NCBI RefSeq assembly: GCF_014650775.1
Contig: NZ_BMVP01000004.1
Coordinates: 538,372-602,371, forward strand
DNA from: Streptomyces cirratus
Lineage (GTDB): Bacteria; Actinomycetota; Actinomycetes; Streptomycetales; Streptomycetaceae
DNA: 64,000 nucleotides
Reading direction: 5' to 3'
Part shown: positions 42,533-51,812 of the stretch, in pieces
Numbering within the stretch: position 1 is the stretch's first letter
Layout of the letters: each line of letters opens with the position of its first letter
Notes under the pieces: model-generated
Seen by the model: the letters and a program-made list of their open reading frames with translations, nothing else
Told to the model about the DNA's origin: nothing
The model's database searches: none
Translations under genes and position numbers: made by a program

Positions 42533-42868
42533 GTGAACGTAGCCCGCTCCATCGCACTGTTCGTCCTGGCCGCCCTCCTGGAGATCGGCGGAGCGTGGCT
42601 GGTCTGGCAGGGCCTGCGGGAGCACCGGGGCCGGCTGTGGATCGGAGCCGGGTTCCTGGCCCTCGGCCTGTACGGGGTGGTCGCCACCTTCCAGAGCGAC
42701 GAGAACTTCGGCCGCATCCTCGCCGCGTACGGGGGCGTCTTCGTGGCGGGGTCCATCGTCTGGGGCATGGTCGCCGACGGCTACCGGCCCGACCGCTACG
42801 ACGTCACCGGAGCCCTGGTCTGCCTCGCCGGGATGGCGGTCATCATGTACGCGCCCCGCGGCCAATAG
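42533..42868 (+). CDS. YnfA/UPF0060 membrane protein
   Basis: A 111-residue protein with four membrane helices, matching the YnfA family: [20 protein letters not shown], then [15 protein letters not shown], then [19 protein letters not shown]. YnfA proteins are small-multidrug-resistance-like exporters in some bacteria. A GTG start at 42533 places helix 1 at residue 7. The last codons (APRGQ) lie in the first copy of a tandem repeat that continues beyond the stop. Confidence 0.9.
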   Translation: MNVARSIALFVLAALLEIGGAWLVWQGLREHRGRLWIGAGFLALGLYGVVATFQSDENFGRILAAYGGVFVAGSIVWGMVADGYRPDRYDVTGALVCLAGMAVIMYAPRGQ

Positions 42869-42950
42869 CGGGGTGCCGCGCCCCGCGGCCGATAGGGAGG
42901 TGCCGCGCCCCGCGGCCGATAGGGTGCCGCGCCCCGCGGCCGATCAGCGG
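42851..42950. repeat. GC-rich tandem repeat (24-27 bp, four copies) over the ynfA-like stop
   Basis: GCGCCCCGCGGCC(G/A)AT recurs at 42851, 42878, 42905 and 42929. The first copy encodes the last residues and stop of the YnfA-like protein, so the array seems to have grown outward from the gene end. Confidence 0.88.
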
Positions 42951-43050
42951 GGCCCGTTGACGCGCTCCGGGGCCGCCGCCGGTCGGTTTCGGCATGGTGG
43001 CTGCGGGCAGGCGCCGGGGCAGACCGTCCGGCGCGTCAGCGGAGGTGGCC

Positions 43051-43791
43051 ATGCCCGTGTTCGTGGGGACGTCCGGCTGGCAGTACCGGGACTGGGCGGG
43101 GACCTTCTATCCGCCGGGGGTGCCCCAGCGCTTGTGGCTGGAGGAGTACGGCCGGCATTTCGGCACGGTGGAGAACAACAACGCCTTCTACCGGCTGCCC
43201 GCCCCCGAGACCTTCGCGGCGTGGCGCGCCCGGACTCCGGACGGTTTCGTCATGGCCGTCAAGGCCAGCCGCTTCCTGACCCACATCAAACGCCTGCGCG
43301 ACCCCGAGGAGCCGGTCCGCCGGCTGATGACGCACAGTGCAGCCCTCGGCCCCCGCCTCGGGCCGGTACTTCTCCAACTGCCACCGACGCTGCGCGCGGA
43401 CGCACGCACCTTGGACGCCTGCCTGGCCTGCTTCCCGGCCGGAGTGCGCGTGGCGGTGGAGCCCCGGCACGAGTCGTGGTGGACGCAGGAGATCCGGTCG
43501 GTCCTCGTCGAGCGGGGCGCCGCCCTGTGCTGGGCGGACCGGCACTCGCGGCCGATCACCCCGCTGTGGCGCACGGCCGACTGGGGTTACGTACGGTTCC
43601 ACGAGGGCCGTGCGCAGCCGTGGCCCCGGTACGGGCCCGGTGCGCTGCGGTCGTGGGCCGGCCGGATCGCGGACACCTGGCCCGCGCGGGCCGACGTCTA
43701 CGCGTACTTCAACAACGACCCGGGCGGGGCTGCGGTGAAGGACGCCGAGGCCTTCGGGCGCATGGTGGGCGCGGCGGCCGTTCCCGTCTGA
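43051..43791 (+). CDS. DUF72 family protein
   Basis: A 246-residue DUF72 (YecE-like) TIM-barrel protein: VGTSGWQYRDWAGTFYPPG at the start, EVNNAFYRLP-type segment (VENNNAFYRLPAPETF), VAVEPRHESWW, and a final YAYFNNDPGGAAVKDA. The family occurs in all domains of life and has no proven activity. GGAGG precedes ATG 43051. Confidence 0.9.
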   Translation: MPVFVGTSGWQYRDWAGTFYPPGVPQRLWLEEYGRHFGTVENNNAFYRLPAPETFAAWRARTPDGFVMAVKASRFLTHIKRLRDPEEPVRRLMTHSAALGPRLGPVLLQLPPTLRADARTLDACLACFPAGVRVAVEPRHESWWTQEIRSVLVERGAALCWADRHSRPITPLWRTADWGYVRFHEGRAQPWPRYGPGALRSWAGRIADTWPARADVYAYFNNDPGGAAVKDAEAFGRMVGAAAVPV

Positions 43792-43922
43792 GCGGGGCCC
43801 CGGGCACCCGTGGCCTTCCCTTCACCGGCCGTTCACCCGTCCGCTCCGGCCGGACGGGCGGACCCGCGGCCGCGACGGTGGTGTCGGGGCGCGAGCCGCC
43901 GGCTGCCTGGGAGTCTGGCCGC

Positions 43923-46541
43923 ATGGTGCTGACGACGTCCTCCCCCACCGCCGGCCAGGAGCAGCATCAGCGGTCGGGGCGCAGGCTCGGCCCGCGTGAC
44001 GGAACCGTGGCGGCTCCGGCGGCGTCGGCGGTGGTTTCGATGGCTGCCTACTGCCTGGCGATGGCCGTGCACGGGACGTACCCGTTCGGGGCCCGCTCGC
44101 GGGCGGTCAACGACCTGGGCAACCAGTTCGTGCCGTTCCACGCCCACCTGTGGGACCTGATGCGCGGCGGGACCGAGGGGGACCTCCTCTTCAACTGGGG
44201 CAGCGGCTACGGGGTCCCGTTCCTGGCGGACTTCTTCACGTACCTGATGAATCCGTTCTCCTGGCTCGTCGCGCTGTTCCCCCGCGACCGGGTGGAGCTG
44301 CCGGTCTTCCTCGTCACCCTGCTGAGCATCGGGCTGGCGACCGCGCTGATGACGGTGTGGCTGGGCCGGCTGCGGCCGGGGCCGCCGTGGCCGCGTGCGG
44401 CGCTGGCGGTGGGCTACGGCGTCAGTGCCTGGACGGTGTCGAACGGCTTCGCCGACCCCATGTGGATGTGGGGGCTGGTGGGCTTTCCGCTGATCGGCTT
44501 CGCGTACGACTGGTGCTCGGACGGGCGCCGCTGGGTGCTCGGTACCGTGCTCGTCGCCGTGACGTGGGCCGGCAACTTCTACACGGGCGCGATGGCCACC
44601 CTCGGGATGCTGCTGGTGCTGGTGGTCAGGCTGCTGCTCGACGGGCGGCCGTGGTCCGTTCTGCGGGGCGTGCTGCTGCGGGCCGTGTCAATGACGGCGG
44701 TCGGGGTGGCGCTGGTCGCCCCGGTGCTGACGGTCACGTTCCCGGCGTCGCGGGCGTCGCAGCCGGGTCCCGTGGCCGACTATGCGGGGCCGCCCGCGCT
44801 GCGCGACTACCTCGCGCACCTGCTGCCGGGGGGCTTCCATTCGAGCGGGCCGCAGGTGTCGGTGGGCATGCTGCCGCTGCTGCTCGTCCTCGCGTATCCC
44901 TTCGTGCGGAGGGTGCCGGTCAGACAGCGGGCCGCCTGGTGCGTGCTGCTGGTGCTGGTGGCGCTGTCCTACGTGTGGACGCCGACGATCCTGCTGTGGC
45001 ACGGCCTGGCCCTGCCCAACGGGGGGCCGTACCGGGCCTCGTTCACACTCGCCGGGATGCTGGTGGCCGTGGCCTGGCTGGCGCTGTCCGCGCGGCCTCG
45101 TCCCCGGGAGCTGCTGGCGGGGGCCGGTTCGCTGGCTGTGCTGCTCGTCGTCGCGGGCCCCAGCGCGTACTTCACCGCCGCCACGTGGATCCTGACCGTG
45201 GCGGGGGCCACGGTGTTCCTGGCACTACTTGTGCTGCCGCGGCGCCGTGGCCGGGGCGTGCGCGTCGCCGTGACGGGGGCGCTCATCGGCGCCGTGTTCG
45301 TCTCCACGGTGTTCACGGTGCTGTCGGTGACCGAGCAGCGCGACCGGGAGGACTGGTGGCGGCCGAAACGGACGCTGGACGCGCAGTCCCTGGCGGCGCG
45401 GAGGGCGGTGCGGGCGCAGGACCGCTGGCCGGCCCTGCGCAGTGAGCCCGGTCCGCACGAGTTCGCCGACAACGACCCGCTCCTGCTGGGCGGGCAGGGT
45501 GGTTCGTACTACAGCAGCTACCTGCCCGCCCGGACCGCGCAGACCCTGCGCGGGCTGGGGGCGGGCTGGTACATGGGGGGCCGTCACACGGTCGGCTTCG
45601 AGGACCCCGTCGGCCGGGCGATCATGGGCGTGGGCAGCTACCTCGACCACGGCGGCCCGGACGGGTTCGTGCGGCGGACTGCGGACGCGGTCCCGGTGGT
45701 GACGCTGCGGCCGGGCGCGTCGGCCCCTGCGGCGGACACGGTGTTCGCCCGTCAGGAGCAGGTGCTGGGGGCTCGGGTGTATTCGGTGCCCGACGCCCGG
45801 ACGGTGCGGGGCGCGGTGCCCATCGCGCGACCCGACGGGGGCTGGCGGCTGGCGCGGGGCGCCCGTAGCGCGTTCGCCTTCACGTGCCCTCCGGGAAGCT
45901 CGGCGTTCGCGTACGTGCCGTGGTTCTCCGGCACCCTCGACGCTCTGGGCTCGATGCGGCGGCTGTCGGCCTGGTACCCCATGACGAACAACGGGCTGTT
46001 GCCGCTGGGCAGGGTCCCGGCCGACGGCGAGGTGGTGCTGACGCTGACCGGCGACCGCGCCCAGGAGATCCCGCGCCTGCCGGTGGGCTGCCTGGACCCG
46101 CAGCGACTCGGCGCGGCGGTGGCCCGCTCGAAGGCTTCGGGCCCGCGCCGCATCACGGCCGGCGGTCATGCGATCGAAGCCGACCTCCCGGCGGGCTCCA
46201 CCGGCACCGCGGTCGTGGCCGTTCCCGCCGTGCGGGGCTGGCGGTGCTCCGTGGACGGGGCGATCGCGAGGGCGCCCGGCCGGCTCGCCGGGCTGATCGC
46301 CGTGCCGCTGGGGCCGGGGGCCTCCCGCGTGGCCTGCGCGTACCGCACGCCCGGCCTGAGGGCCGGGCTCGTGGTGAGCGGGGTGGCCGTCGCCGCGCTG
46401 CTCGCCGTGCCGGCGGTCTCCTCGTCACCGCCGGACGGCCGGCGCCGCGCACTCCAGGAGTGCGCGGCCCGGCGGCTCAGGCGGCTCGGGCGGCTCAGGC
46501 GGCTCGGGCGGCTCGGGCGGCTCAGGACACGTTCACGGTGA
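43923..46541 (+). CDS. YfhO-like multi-pass membrane protein
   Basis: An 872-residue protein with about twelve membrane helices in the first 500 residues and a soluble extracytoplasmic C-terminal half (residues about 480-825) before a last helix. It matches the YfhO/bacterial membrane-glycosyltransferase (GT-C-like) group: YPFGARSRAVNDLGNQFVPF, FNWGSGYGVPFLADFFTYL and NGGPYRASFTLAGM. YfhO proteins help glycosylate lipoteichoic acid or other envelope polymers in Firmicutes; the role here is inferred. The C-terminus is extended by a 9-bp repeat encoding Arg-Leu-Arg/Gly units and its stop overlaps the converging gene by 20 bp. Confidence 0.8.
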   Translation: MVLTTSSPTAGQEQHQRSGRRLGPRDGTVAAPAASAVVSMAAYCLAMAVHGTYPFGARSRAVNDLGNQFVPFHAHLWDLMRGGTEGDLLFNWGSGYGVPFLADFFTYLMNPFSWLVALFPRDRVELPVFLVTLLSIGLATALMTVWLGRLRPGPPWPRAALAVGYGVSAWTVSNGFADPMWMWGLVGFPLIGFAYDWCSDGRRWVLGTVLVAVTWAGNFYTGAMATLGMLLVLVVRLLLDGRPWSVLRGVLLRAVSMTAVGVALVAPVLTVTFPASRASQPGPVADYAGPPALRDYLAHLLPGGFHSSGPQVSVGMLPLLLVLAYPFVRRVPVRQRAAWCVLLVLVALSYVWTPTILLWHGLALPNGGPYRASFTLAGMLVAVAWLALSARPRPRELLAGAGSLAVLLVVAGPSAYFTAATWILTVAGATVFLALLVLPRRRGRGVRVAVTGALIGAVFVSTVFTVLSVTEQRDREDWWRPKRTLDAQSLAARRAVRAQDRWPALRSEPGPHEFADNDPLLLGGQGGSYYSSYLPARTAQTLRGLGAGWYMGGRHTVGFEDPVGRAIMGVGSYLDHGGPDGFVRRTADAVPVVTLRPGASAPAADTVFARQEQVLGARVYSVPDARTVRGAVPIARPDGGWRLARGARSAFAFTCPPGSSAFAYVPWFSGTLDALGSMRRLSAWYPMTNNGLLPLGRVPADGEVVLTLTGDRAQEIPRLPVGCLDPQRLGAAVARSKASGPRRITAGGHAIEADLPAGSTGTAVVAVPAVRGWRCSVDGAIARAPGRLAGLIAVPLGPGASRVACAYRTPGLRAGLVVSGVAVAALLAVPAVSSSPPDGRRRALQECAARRLRRLGRLRRLGRLGRLRTRSR
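46472..46525. repeat. 9-bp tandem repeat (six copies) at convergent gene ends
   Basis: GCGGCTCGG or GCGGCTCAG repeats six times without a gap from 46472 to 46525. In the YfhO-like frame it encodes RLRRLGRLRRLGRLGRLR-type residues. The last copy contains the reverse-strand stop of the converging secreted-protein gene. Confidence 0.92.
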
Positions 46542-46929
46542 CGGTCGGCGAAGTCGCGCCGGCCACCATCACCCGCAGCTGCTCCTTGCCCTTCGTGCGG
46601 AACGTCGTGTCGAGCGAGTAGCTGGAGCCCTGCTTGACGGTCGTACTGGCGTGCAGGGTCGTCCACTTGGCACCGTTCTTGTGCTGGAGGACCACCTTGC
46701 TGCCGATCGGCACGCCCTTCGTGCGTCCGGTGAAGGTCACCTTGGTGCCGGTCTTCACATCGACCTGGTTCGCCTTGACGCTCACTTCGCCCGCCGGCTG
46801 CGTCGCGGCCGGGCGGGGCGGGAACGCTGCGGCGGACGCGGTTCCCACGGCTCCCGCGGTCAGCAGGGCGATGGACAGGGCTCCGGCTGCGAGCAGCCGG
46901 GCGGGGCGGTTTCGCGGTATGGCCCTCAC
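46522..46929 (-). CDS. Small secreted protein with Ig-like domain
   Basis: A 135-residue exported protein. A signal peptide (ARLLAAGALSIALLTAGAVG) ends near TASAAA. The mature part is a single beta-sandwich-like domain: VDVKTGTKVTFTGRTKGVP, GSKVVLQHKNGAKWTTL and SYSLDTTFRTKGKEQLRVMV. This is the bacterial Ig-like/surface-repeat pattern. It may bind the envelope or another protein. Its stop overlaps the YfhO-like gene end by 20 bp. Confidence 0.78.
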   Translation of the reverse strand: MRAIPRNRPARLLAAGALSIALLTAGAVGTASAAAFPPRPAATQPAGEVSVKANQVDVKTGTKVTFTGRTKGVPIGSKVVLQHKNGAKWTTLHASTTVKQGSSYSLDTTFRTKGKEQLRVMVAGATSPTVTVNVS

Positions 46930-47054
46930 GTTGGTCTCCCGTCTTCACGGATTCCCCCATGCGGCACGAACGGCACGCTTCCGGTCCGATTCGTGCCGAT
47001 CCGATCGTAGGGTCGGTGACCGGTCCGGGCGACTCGAACGTACATGGCATCAGG

Positions 47055-48371
47055 TCAGGCCGGGTGCTTCACGGTTTCGGCGGCGCCCGCGCCGGTGCCC
47101 GCACCCGTCGCCCGCAGCCGTCGAAGAGCGGAGCGGCGCTGGACGACGGAGAGGGCCGCGACCGCCGCTCCGAGCACGACCCAGCCCGCCGGTCCGGCCG
47201 GCATGACCGCGCCCGTCAGCAGGAGCGGTCCCGCCGACTTCTGCACGGACTGGGACATGCCCGCCACGCCCAGGTAGGAGGCCCTCGCCCGCTCCGGTGC
47301 GAGGGAGACCGCCAGCTCCCAGGAACTCACCGACCGCACCAGCTCCGCCGCGGTGGCCAGCACTGCCGCGAGGAGCAGGCCGGCCGAGGCGGCCAAGGAT
47401 CCGGCTCCGGTGGACAGCGCGAGGAGCACGCAGGAGGCGAGCAGTGTGAGCCCGTACACGGCCACCGCGCCCGCGGCCTGCCGCGGCTGACCGACCCGCG
47501 CCGACACCCGGAGCTGGAGTGCGACCACGAGCACGGTGTTGATCACGAGGAAGGCGGGGACGAGCGCGTGCGGCGCATCGGTGCGGGTGACCAGCCACAG
47601 GGGCAGTCCGACGGACAGGATCGAGTCGTCCAGGTTCATCGGGATGTCCAGCAGGACGAACCGGAGGTAGCCGCGGTCGCGCCACGGACTCGTCGGGGCG
47701 TGCGGCCGGTCGGCGGGGTCGCCGGTGCGGGCCGCGACGCGGCCGTGCTCAAGGGGCTCGCGGGTGCGGCGGACCAGGATCGCGGCCGCGAGGAAGGAGA
47801 GCGCGTTGGCCAGGATCAGGGCCTGGTAGGCCTCGCGGGTGCCGACGGCGAGTCCGATCGCGGCGGCGCCCGCGCCGAGCGCGTAGCCCGCGTTGGCCGA
47901 GCTGCGGGCGAGGGCCTGGTACGTGGCGCGGCGTTCACCCGCCACGCGGGTCGCGAACAGCATCTCCAGTGTCTTGGCCGCCCGGTCACCCAGGTGGGTG
48001 AGCGCCACGACCGCCAGCAGCAGCTCGTAGCGCGTGACCACGAGCAGGGCGCAGAGCGTGCCCAGGCGCAGGAGGTGGGTGGTGATCAGCAGCCGGCGTA
48101 CGGGGAAACGCCCCGCGAGGTGGCCGGCGAGCGGGGAGCCCGCGATGCCGGCGATTCCGGCGGCGCCCAGCAGTAGGCCCAGCTGTCGGGCCTCCAGTCC
48201 GACCACGAAGGTGAAGTAGAGGACGCAGCCCGCGGCCCACACGCCCGTTCCGGACCGGTCGAGGAACTGCGCGAGGAGCATGGTCCGCGCGTCCCGTCCG
48301 CCGGGCGGTCGTCGCAGCTGGCCCAGCAGGCCCTGCGGCCGGTCCTTCCCGGTCTTCGTGCCGCCCCTCAT
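47055..48371 (-). CDS. MFS exporter
   Basis: A 438-residue major facilitator with about twelve helices. It begins with a 30-residue basic, hydrophilic head, then FLDRSGTGVWAAGCVLYFTF, LAGHLAGRFPVRRLLITTHLL and, in the second half, ELVRSVSSWELAVSLAPERARASYLGVAG. This layout fits the enterobactin exporter/macrolide efflux-like (DHA3-type) group. ATG 48371 is the nearest start; a longer form would run into the palindromic operator at 48395. Two palindromes directly upstream imply tight ligand-controlled repression, though no regulator gene is adjacent. Confidence 0.85.
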   Translation of the reverse strand: MRGGTKTGKDRPQGLLGQLRRPPGGRDARTMLLAQFLDRSGTGVWAAGCVLYFTFVVGLEARQLGLLLGAAGIAGIAGSPLAGHLAGRFPVRRLLITTHLLRLGTLCALLVVTRYELLLAVVALTHLGDRAAKTLEMLFATRVAGERRATYQALARSSANAGYALGAGAAAIGLAVGTREAYQALILANALSFLAAAILVRRTREPLEHGRVAARTGDPADRPHAPTSPWRDRGYLRFVLLDIPMNLDDSILSVGLPLWLVTRTDAPHALVPAFLVINTVLVVALQLRVSARVGQPRQAAGAVAVYGLTLLASCVLLALSTGAGSLAASAGLLLAAVLATAAELVRSVSSWELAVSLAPERARASYLGVAGMSQSVQKSAGPLLLTGAVMPAGPAGWVVLGAAVAALSVVQRRSALRRLRATGAGTGAGAAETVKHPA

Positions 48372-48394
48372 CCTGGGTCTCCGTTCCCCCGGCC

Positions 48395-48456
48395 CATGTA
48401 TCTCGATGTCGAGATACATGCCGGAGACTGCCCCATAAAAATCTTGACGTCAAGAT
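48395..48456. promoter_or_regulatory. Two palindromic operators upstream of MFS exporter
   Basis: Site 1 (48395-48420): CATGTATCTCGA, a two-base centre and the exact complement. Site 2 (48441-48456): ATCTTGAC followed by GTCAAGAT. Both share the pattern TCT-Y-GA and TC-R-AGA. Their centres are 41 bp apart, close to four helical turns. MarR- or PadR-type repressors bind sites of this form. The divergent PP2C gene starts 70 bp beyond site 2, so it could be affected too. Confidence 0.7.
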
Positions 48457-48525
48457 ATTTCCGGGTGTGCGGAGACGCGCGGCGCTCCCCCGCACGCCGA
48501 CGGCCGCCGACAGTGCTACAACTGG

Positions 48526-51222
48526 GTGCGTGACCGATCCTTGCCACCCGTGCCGGGGACGTCGGTGCGGTCACTGAGCAGAAATCGCCCGCGAAGCGTC
48601 GCCCGCCAGGTATTCGTCCTCCAGGTGGCGATCGTGGTGCTGCTCGCTGCCGGTGCGGTCCTGGCCCTGGTGCTCCAGTCGAGCCACGACATCGACCGCG
48701 AGGCACGCAACCGCTCCGTCGCGGTCGCCGAGACCTTCGCGCACTCCCCCGGGCTCCCGGAGGCACTGAGGTCTCCCAACCCCTCCAAGATCCTCCAGCC
48801 CATCACCGAAGCCACCCGCGCCGTCGCCGGGGTGGACTTCATCGTGGTGATGGACACCCATGGGATCCGCTACACCCACCCGCTGCCCGACCGGATCGGC
48901 AAACGGTTCGTCGGAACCATCGGCCCCTCCCTGGCCGGTCACGTCTACACCGAAAGCGTGAACGGGCCCCTGGGCAAGGAGATGCAGGCCGTGGTGCCGG
49001 TCTTCTCCGCGGACCACAGAGTGATCGGCCTGGTGTCGGCCGGCCTCACCGTCAAGAACGTCACCGGCGTCGTGGACCGGCAGCTCCCCGTCATCCTCGG
49101 CGCCAGCGCGGTGGGCCTCGCCCTGGCCACCGCCGGCTCGGCGCTGATCAGCCGGCGCCTGCGGCGTCAGACCCACGGCCTCGGCCCGCTGGAAATGACC
49201 CGGATGTACGAACACCACGACGCGGTGCTCCACGCCGTGCGCGAGGGCGTGCTGATCACCGACGGGACCGGACGGCTGCTGCTCGCCAACGACGAGGCCA
49301 CCCGGCTGCTGCGGCTCCCGCCGGACGCCGAGGGGCAGCTGGTCGGCGAGCTGCCCGGGCTGGACCGGCAGCTGGTCGAACTCCTGCGCTCCGGCCGGGA
49401 GGCCACCGACGAGATGCACGAGGCCGGGGACCGCCTGCTCGTGATCAACCAGCGGCCCACCCGGTTGCGCGGCCGGTCCGAGGGCACCTCGGTGACCATC
49501 AGGGACTCCACCGAGATCCGCGTCCTCAGCACCCGGGCCGACGCGGCCCGCAGACGCCTCAAGCTGCTGTACGACGCCGGAGTCGGCGTCGGCACCACCC
49601 TGGACGTGGAGCACACGGCCCAGGAACTGGCCGACGTCGCCGTCCCCCGCTTCGCGGACTTCGTCACCATCGACCTGGCGGAGCCCGTCCTGCACGGCGA
49701 CGAGCCCACCTCGGCGGCGGACCTGCGCCGCACGGCCGTCAGCGGCATCCGGGACGACTCGCCGCTCTACCCGCGCGGCATCCTGATCGACTTCCTGCCC
49801 TCCACCCCGCAGGCCCGCGGCCTCGACAGCGGCCGTGCGGAAGTGGTGACCGACCTCTCCGACGCGCCCGGCTGGTACGCCCAGGACCCGCCCCGGGCGC
49901 AGGCCATCATCGACTACGGCATCCACTCCCTGATCACCGCTCCCCTCAAGGCCCGGGGCGTGGTGCTCGGGGTGGTCAACTTCTGGCGCTCGGGCAAGCC
50001 CGAGCCCTTCGACGAGGAAGACCTGTCGCTGGCGGAGGAGCTCGTCGCCCGGGCCGGGATCACCATCGACAACGCGCGCCGCTACACGCGCGAACACGCC
50101 CTCGCCGTGACCCTCCAGCACAGCCTGCTCCCCCGCGACCTGCCGGAGCAGAACGCCGTCGAGGTGGCGCACTACTACCTGCCCGCGCAGTCCGGGGTCG
50201 GCGGCGACTGGTTCGACGTGATCCCGCTCCCCGGCAGCCGCGTCGCGCTCGTCGTGGGCGACGTCGTCGGACACGGACTGCACGCCGCCGCCACCATGGG
50301 CCGGCTGCGCACCGCGGTGCTCAACTTCTCCTCCCTGGACCTGCCGCCCGACGAACTCCTCGCCCGGCTCGACGACCTGGTGCAGTACATCGACCAGAGC
50401 ACGGACGGCGGGGGCCGCGGCCCCGACGGCGACGGCCTGCTCGGAGCCACCTGCCTGTACGCGGTGTACGACGCGGTCACCCAGCGCTGCACGATCGCCC
50501 GGGCCGGGCACGTCCCGCCCTTCGTCGTGCGTCCCGACGGCCGCGTCGAGATGCCGGAGCTGCCGCCCGGCGCGCCACTGGGGCTGGGCGGGTTCCCGTT
50601 CGAGTCGGCCGAGCTGGACCTGAGCGAAGGCAGCCAGCTGGTGCTGTACACCGACGGGCTGATCGAGTCCCGGGCCAGGGACATCGACGCCGGGCTCGCC
50701 CTGGTCCGCTCGGCGCTCGGGCGCGCCGACCGGGAACCGGAGGAGACCTGCCGCGCCCTCCTCAAGGCGATGCTGCCGGTGCGCCCCCGCGACGACGTGG
50801 CCGTGCTGGTGGCGCGGACGTCGGCGCTCGGCGCGGACCGCATCGCCGAGTGGGAGGTGCCGTTCGAGCCGAGCGCGGTCGGGGAGATGCGGGCCCTGGC
50901 CGTCGCGAAGCTGGAGGAGTGGGGCCTCGCGGAGCTCGCCTTCGGTACGGAACTGGTGCTGAGCGAGCTCGTCACGAACGCCATCCGGCACGGCGCCGCC
51001 CCCGTGCGGCTGCGCCTGCTGCACGACCGGGTGCTGACCTGCGAGGTCTTCGACAGCAGCAGCACCTCACCGCACCTGCGGTACGCCGCCACGACGGACG
51101 AGGGCGGTCGCGGGCTGTTCCTGGTGGCGCAGATCAGCCGGCGGTGGGGCGTGCGGTACACCCCCGAGGGCGGGAAGGTCATCTGGTCCGAGCAGCAGCT
51201 GCCGGACGGCGGCGGCTGGTGA
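48526..51222 (+). CDS. Sensor PP2C (SpoIIE-like) phosphatase with HATPase domain
   Basis: An 898-residue signalling protein. Order: membrane helix (VFVLQVAIVVLLAAGAVLAL, about 29-48); extracytoplasmic CitA/DcuS-like sensor (about 50-185) with FIVVMDTHGIRYTHP; second membrane helix (about 188-210); PAS domain (about 225-338); GAF domain (about 350-515); PP2C/SpoIIE phosphatase (about 530-765) with GVGGDWFDVIPL and VVGDVVGHGLHAAATMG; and a C-terminal anti-sigma-type HATPase (about 775-898) with LVLSELVTNAIRHG. Such proteins act in partner switching that controls sigma factors via anti-anti-sigma phosphorylation. GTG 48526 is the likely start. Confidence 0.9.
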   Translation: MRDRSLPPVPGTSVRSLSRNRPRSVARQVFVLQVAIVVLLAAGAVLALVLQSSHDIDREARNRSVAVAETFAHSPGLPEALRSPNPSKILQPITEATRAVAGVDFIVVMDTHGIRYTHPLPDRIGKRFVGTIGPSLAGHVYTESVNGPLGKEMQAVVPVFSADHRVIGLVSAGLTVKNVTGVVDRQLPVILGASAVGLALATAGSALISRRLRRQTHGLGPLEMTRMYEHHDAVLHAVREGVLITDGTGRLLLANDEATRLLRLPPDAEGQLVGELPGLDRQLVELLRSGREATDEMHEAGDRLLVINQRPTRLRGRSEGTSVTIRDSTEIRVLSTRADAARRRLKLLYDAGVGVGTTLDVEHTAQELADVAVPRFADFVTIDLAEPVLHGDEPTSAADLRRTAVSGIRDDSPLYPRGILIDFLPSTPQARGLDSGRAEVVTDLSDAPGWYAQDPPRAQAIIDYGIHSLITAPLKARGVVLGVVNFWRSGKPEPFDEEDLSLAEELVARAGITIDNARRYTREHALAVTLQHSLLPRDLPEQNAVEVAHYYLPAQSGVGGDWFDVIPLPGSRVALVVGDVVGHGLHAAATMGRLRTAVLNFSSLDLPPDELLARLDDLVQYIDQSTDGGGRGPDGDGLLGATCLYAVYDAVTQRCTIARAGHVPPFVVRPDGRVEMPELPPGAPLGLGGFPFESAELDLSEGSQLVLYTDGLIESRARDIDAGLALVRSALGRADREPEETCRALLKAMLPVRPRDDVAVLVARTSALGADRIAEWEVPFEPSAVGEMRALAVAKLEEWGLAELAFGTELVLSELVTNAIRHGAAPVRLRLLHDRVLTCEVFDSSSTSPHLRYAATTDEGGRGLFLVAQISRRWGVRYTPEGGKVIWSEQQLPDGGGW

Positions 51223-51225
51223 GGC

Positions 51226-51684
51226 TCACTTGGGCCGCGGGTACACGCGGGACTGCTTGACGCTGCCGTAGGCGAAGCTCGACTCGATGGACGCGATGCC
51301 GGGGATGGCGTGGATCCGGTCGCGCACGAGGGCCTCGTAGGCCTGGAGGCTCTCGATGACCACGCGCAACAGGTAGTCGCTGCTTCCGGCCATCAGGTAG
51401 CAGTCCTGGATGTGCTCGATGACCGCGACGTGCTCCTCGAAGAGGCGCACCGCCTCCCCCGTGTGCCGCTCCAGCCTTATCCGCACGAAGACGGTGATCG
51501 GCAGTCCGAAGCCGACCTGGTCGACCATCGCCGTGTAGCCGCGGATGAGACCGGCCTCCTCCAGGCGCCGCACCCGGCGCAGGCAGGGGGACGGGGAGAG
51601 CCGTACGCGGTCGGCGAGGTCCTGGTTGGACAGCCGTCCGTCGGCCTGCAATTCGCGAATGATCTGGAGATCGACCGCGTCCAT
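51226..51684 (-). CDS. Lrp/AsnC family regulator
   Basis: A 152-residue leucine-responsive-type regulator. The N-terminal helix-turn-helix reads LQIIRELQADGRLSNQDLAD with SPSPCLRRVRRLEEAGLIRG as recognition helix. The C-terminal RAM domain has ITVFVRIRLERHTGE and CYLMAGSSDYLLRVVI, the ligand-binding fold. ATG 51684 has AAGGGG at five bases. It is divergent from an EamA exporter and an aminotransferase, so regulation of those two by an amino acid is likely. Confidence 0.93.
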   Translation of the reverse strand: MDAVDLQIIRELQADGRLSNQDLADRVRLSPSPCLRRVRRLEEAGLIRGYTAMVDQVGFGLPITVFVRIRLERHTGEAVRLFEEHVAVIEHIQDCYLMAGSSDYLLRVVIESLQAYEALVRDRIHAIPGIASIESSFAYGSVKQSRVYPRPK

Positions 51685-51812
51685 CGTCACCCCTTGGCAG
51701 ATTCTGCCCCCACGGTAGGCCTGGAGGGCAGAACTGGCAATCGGCTACCCCGGCGGAAGCCCTAGCGTTGCCTAGTGGCCGGATCCGGCCCCATGAGGCT
51801 GGAGGAAGCTCC

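Noticed and set aside
42851..42950. Possible CRISPR array
   Set aside because: Units follow each other with only a few non-repeated bases and no spacers; no cas genes are present. The repeats at 24401 and 46472 were rejected for the same reason.
48571..51024. 817-codon frame opposite the PP2C phosphatase
   Set aside because: No domains and shadow-like composition; the sense strand holds a complete multidomain protein.
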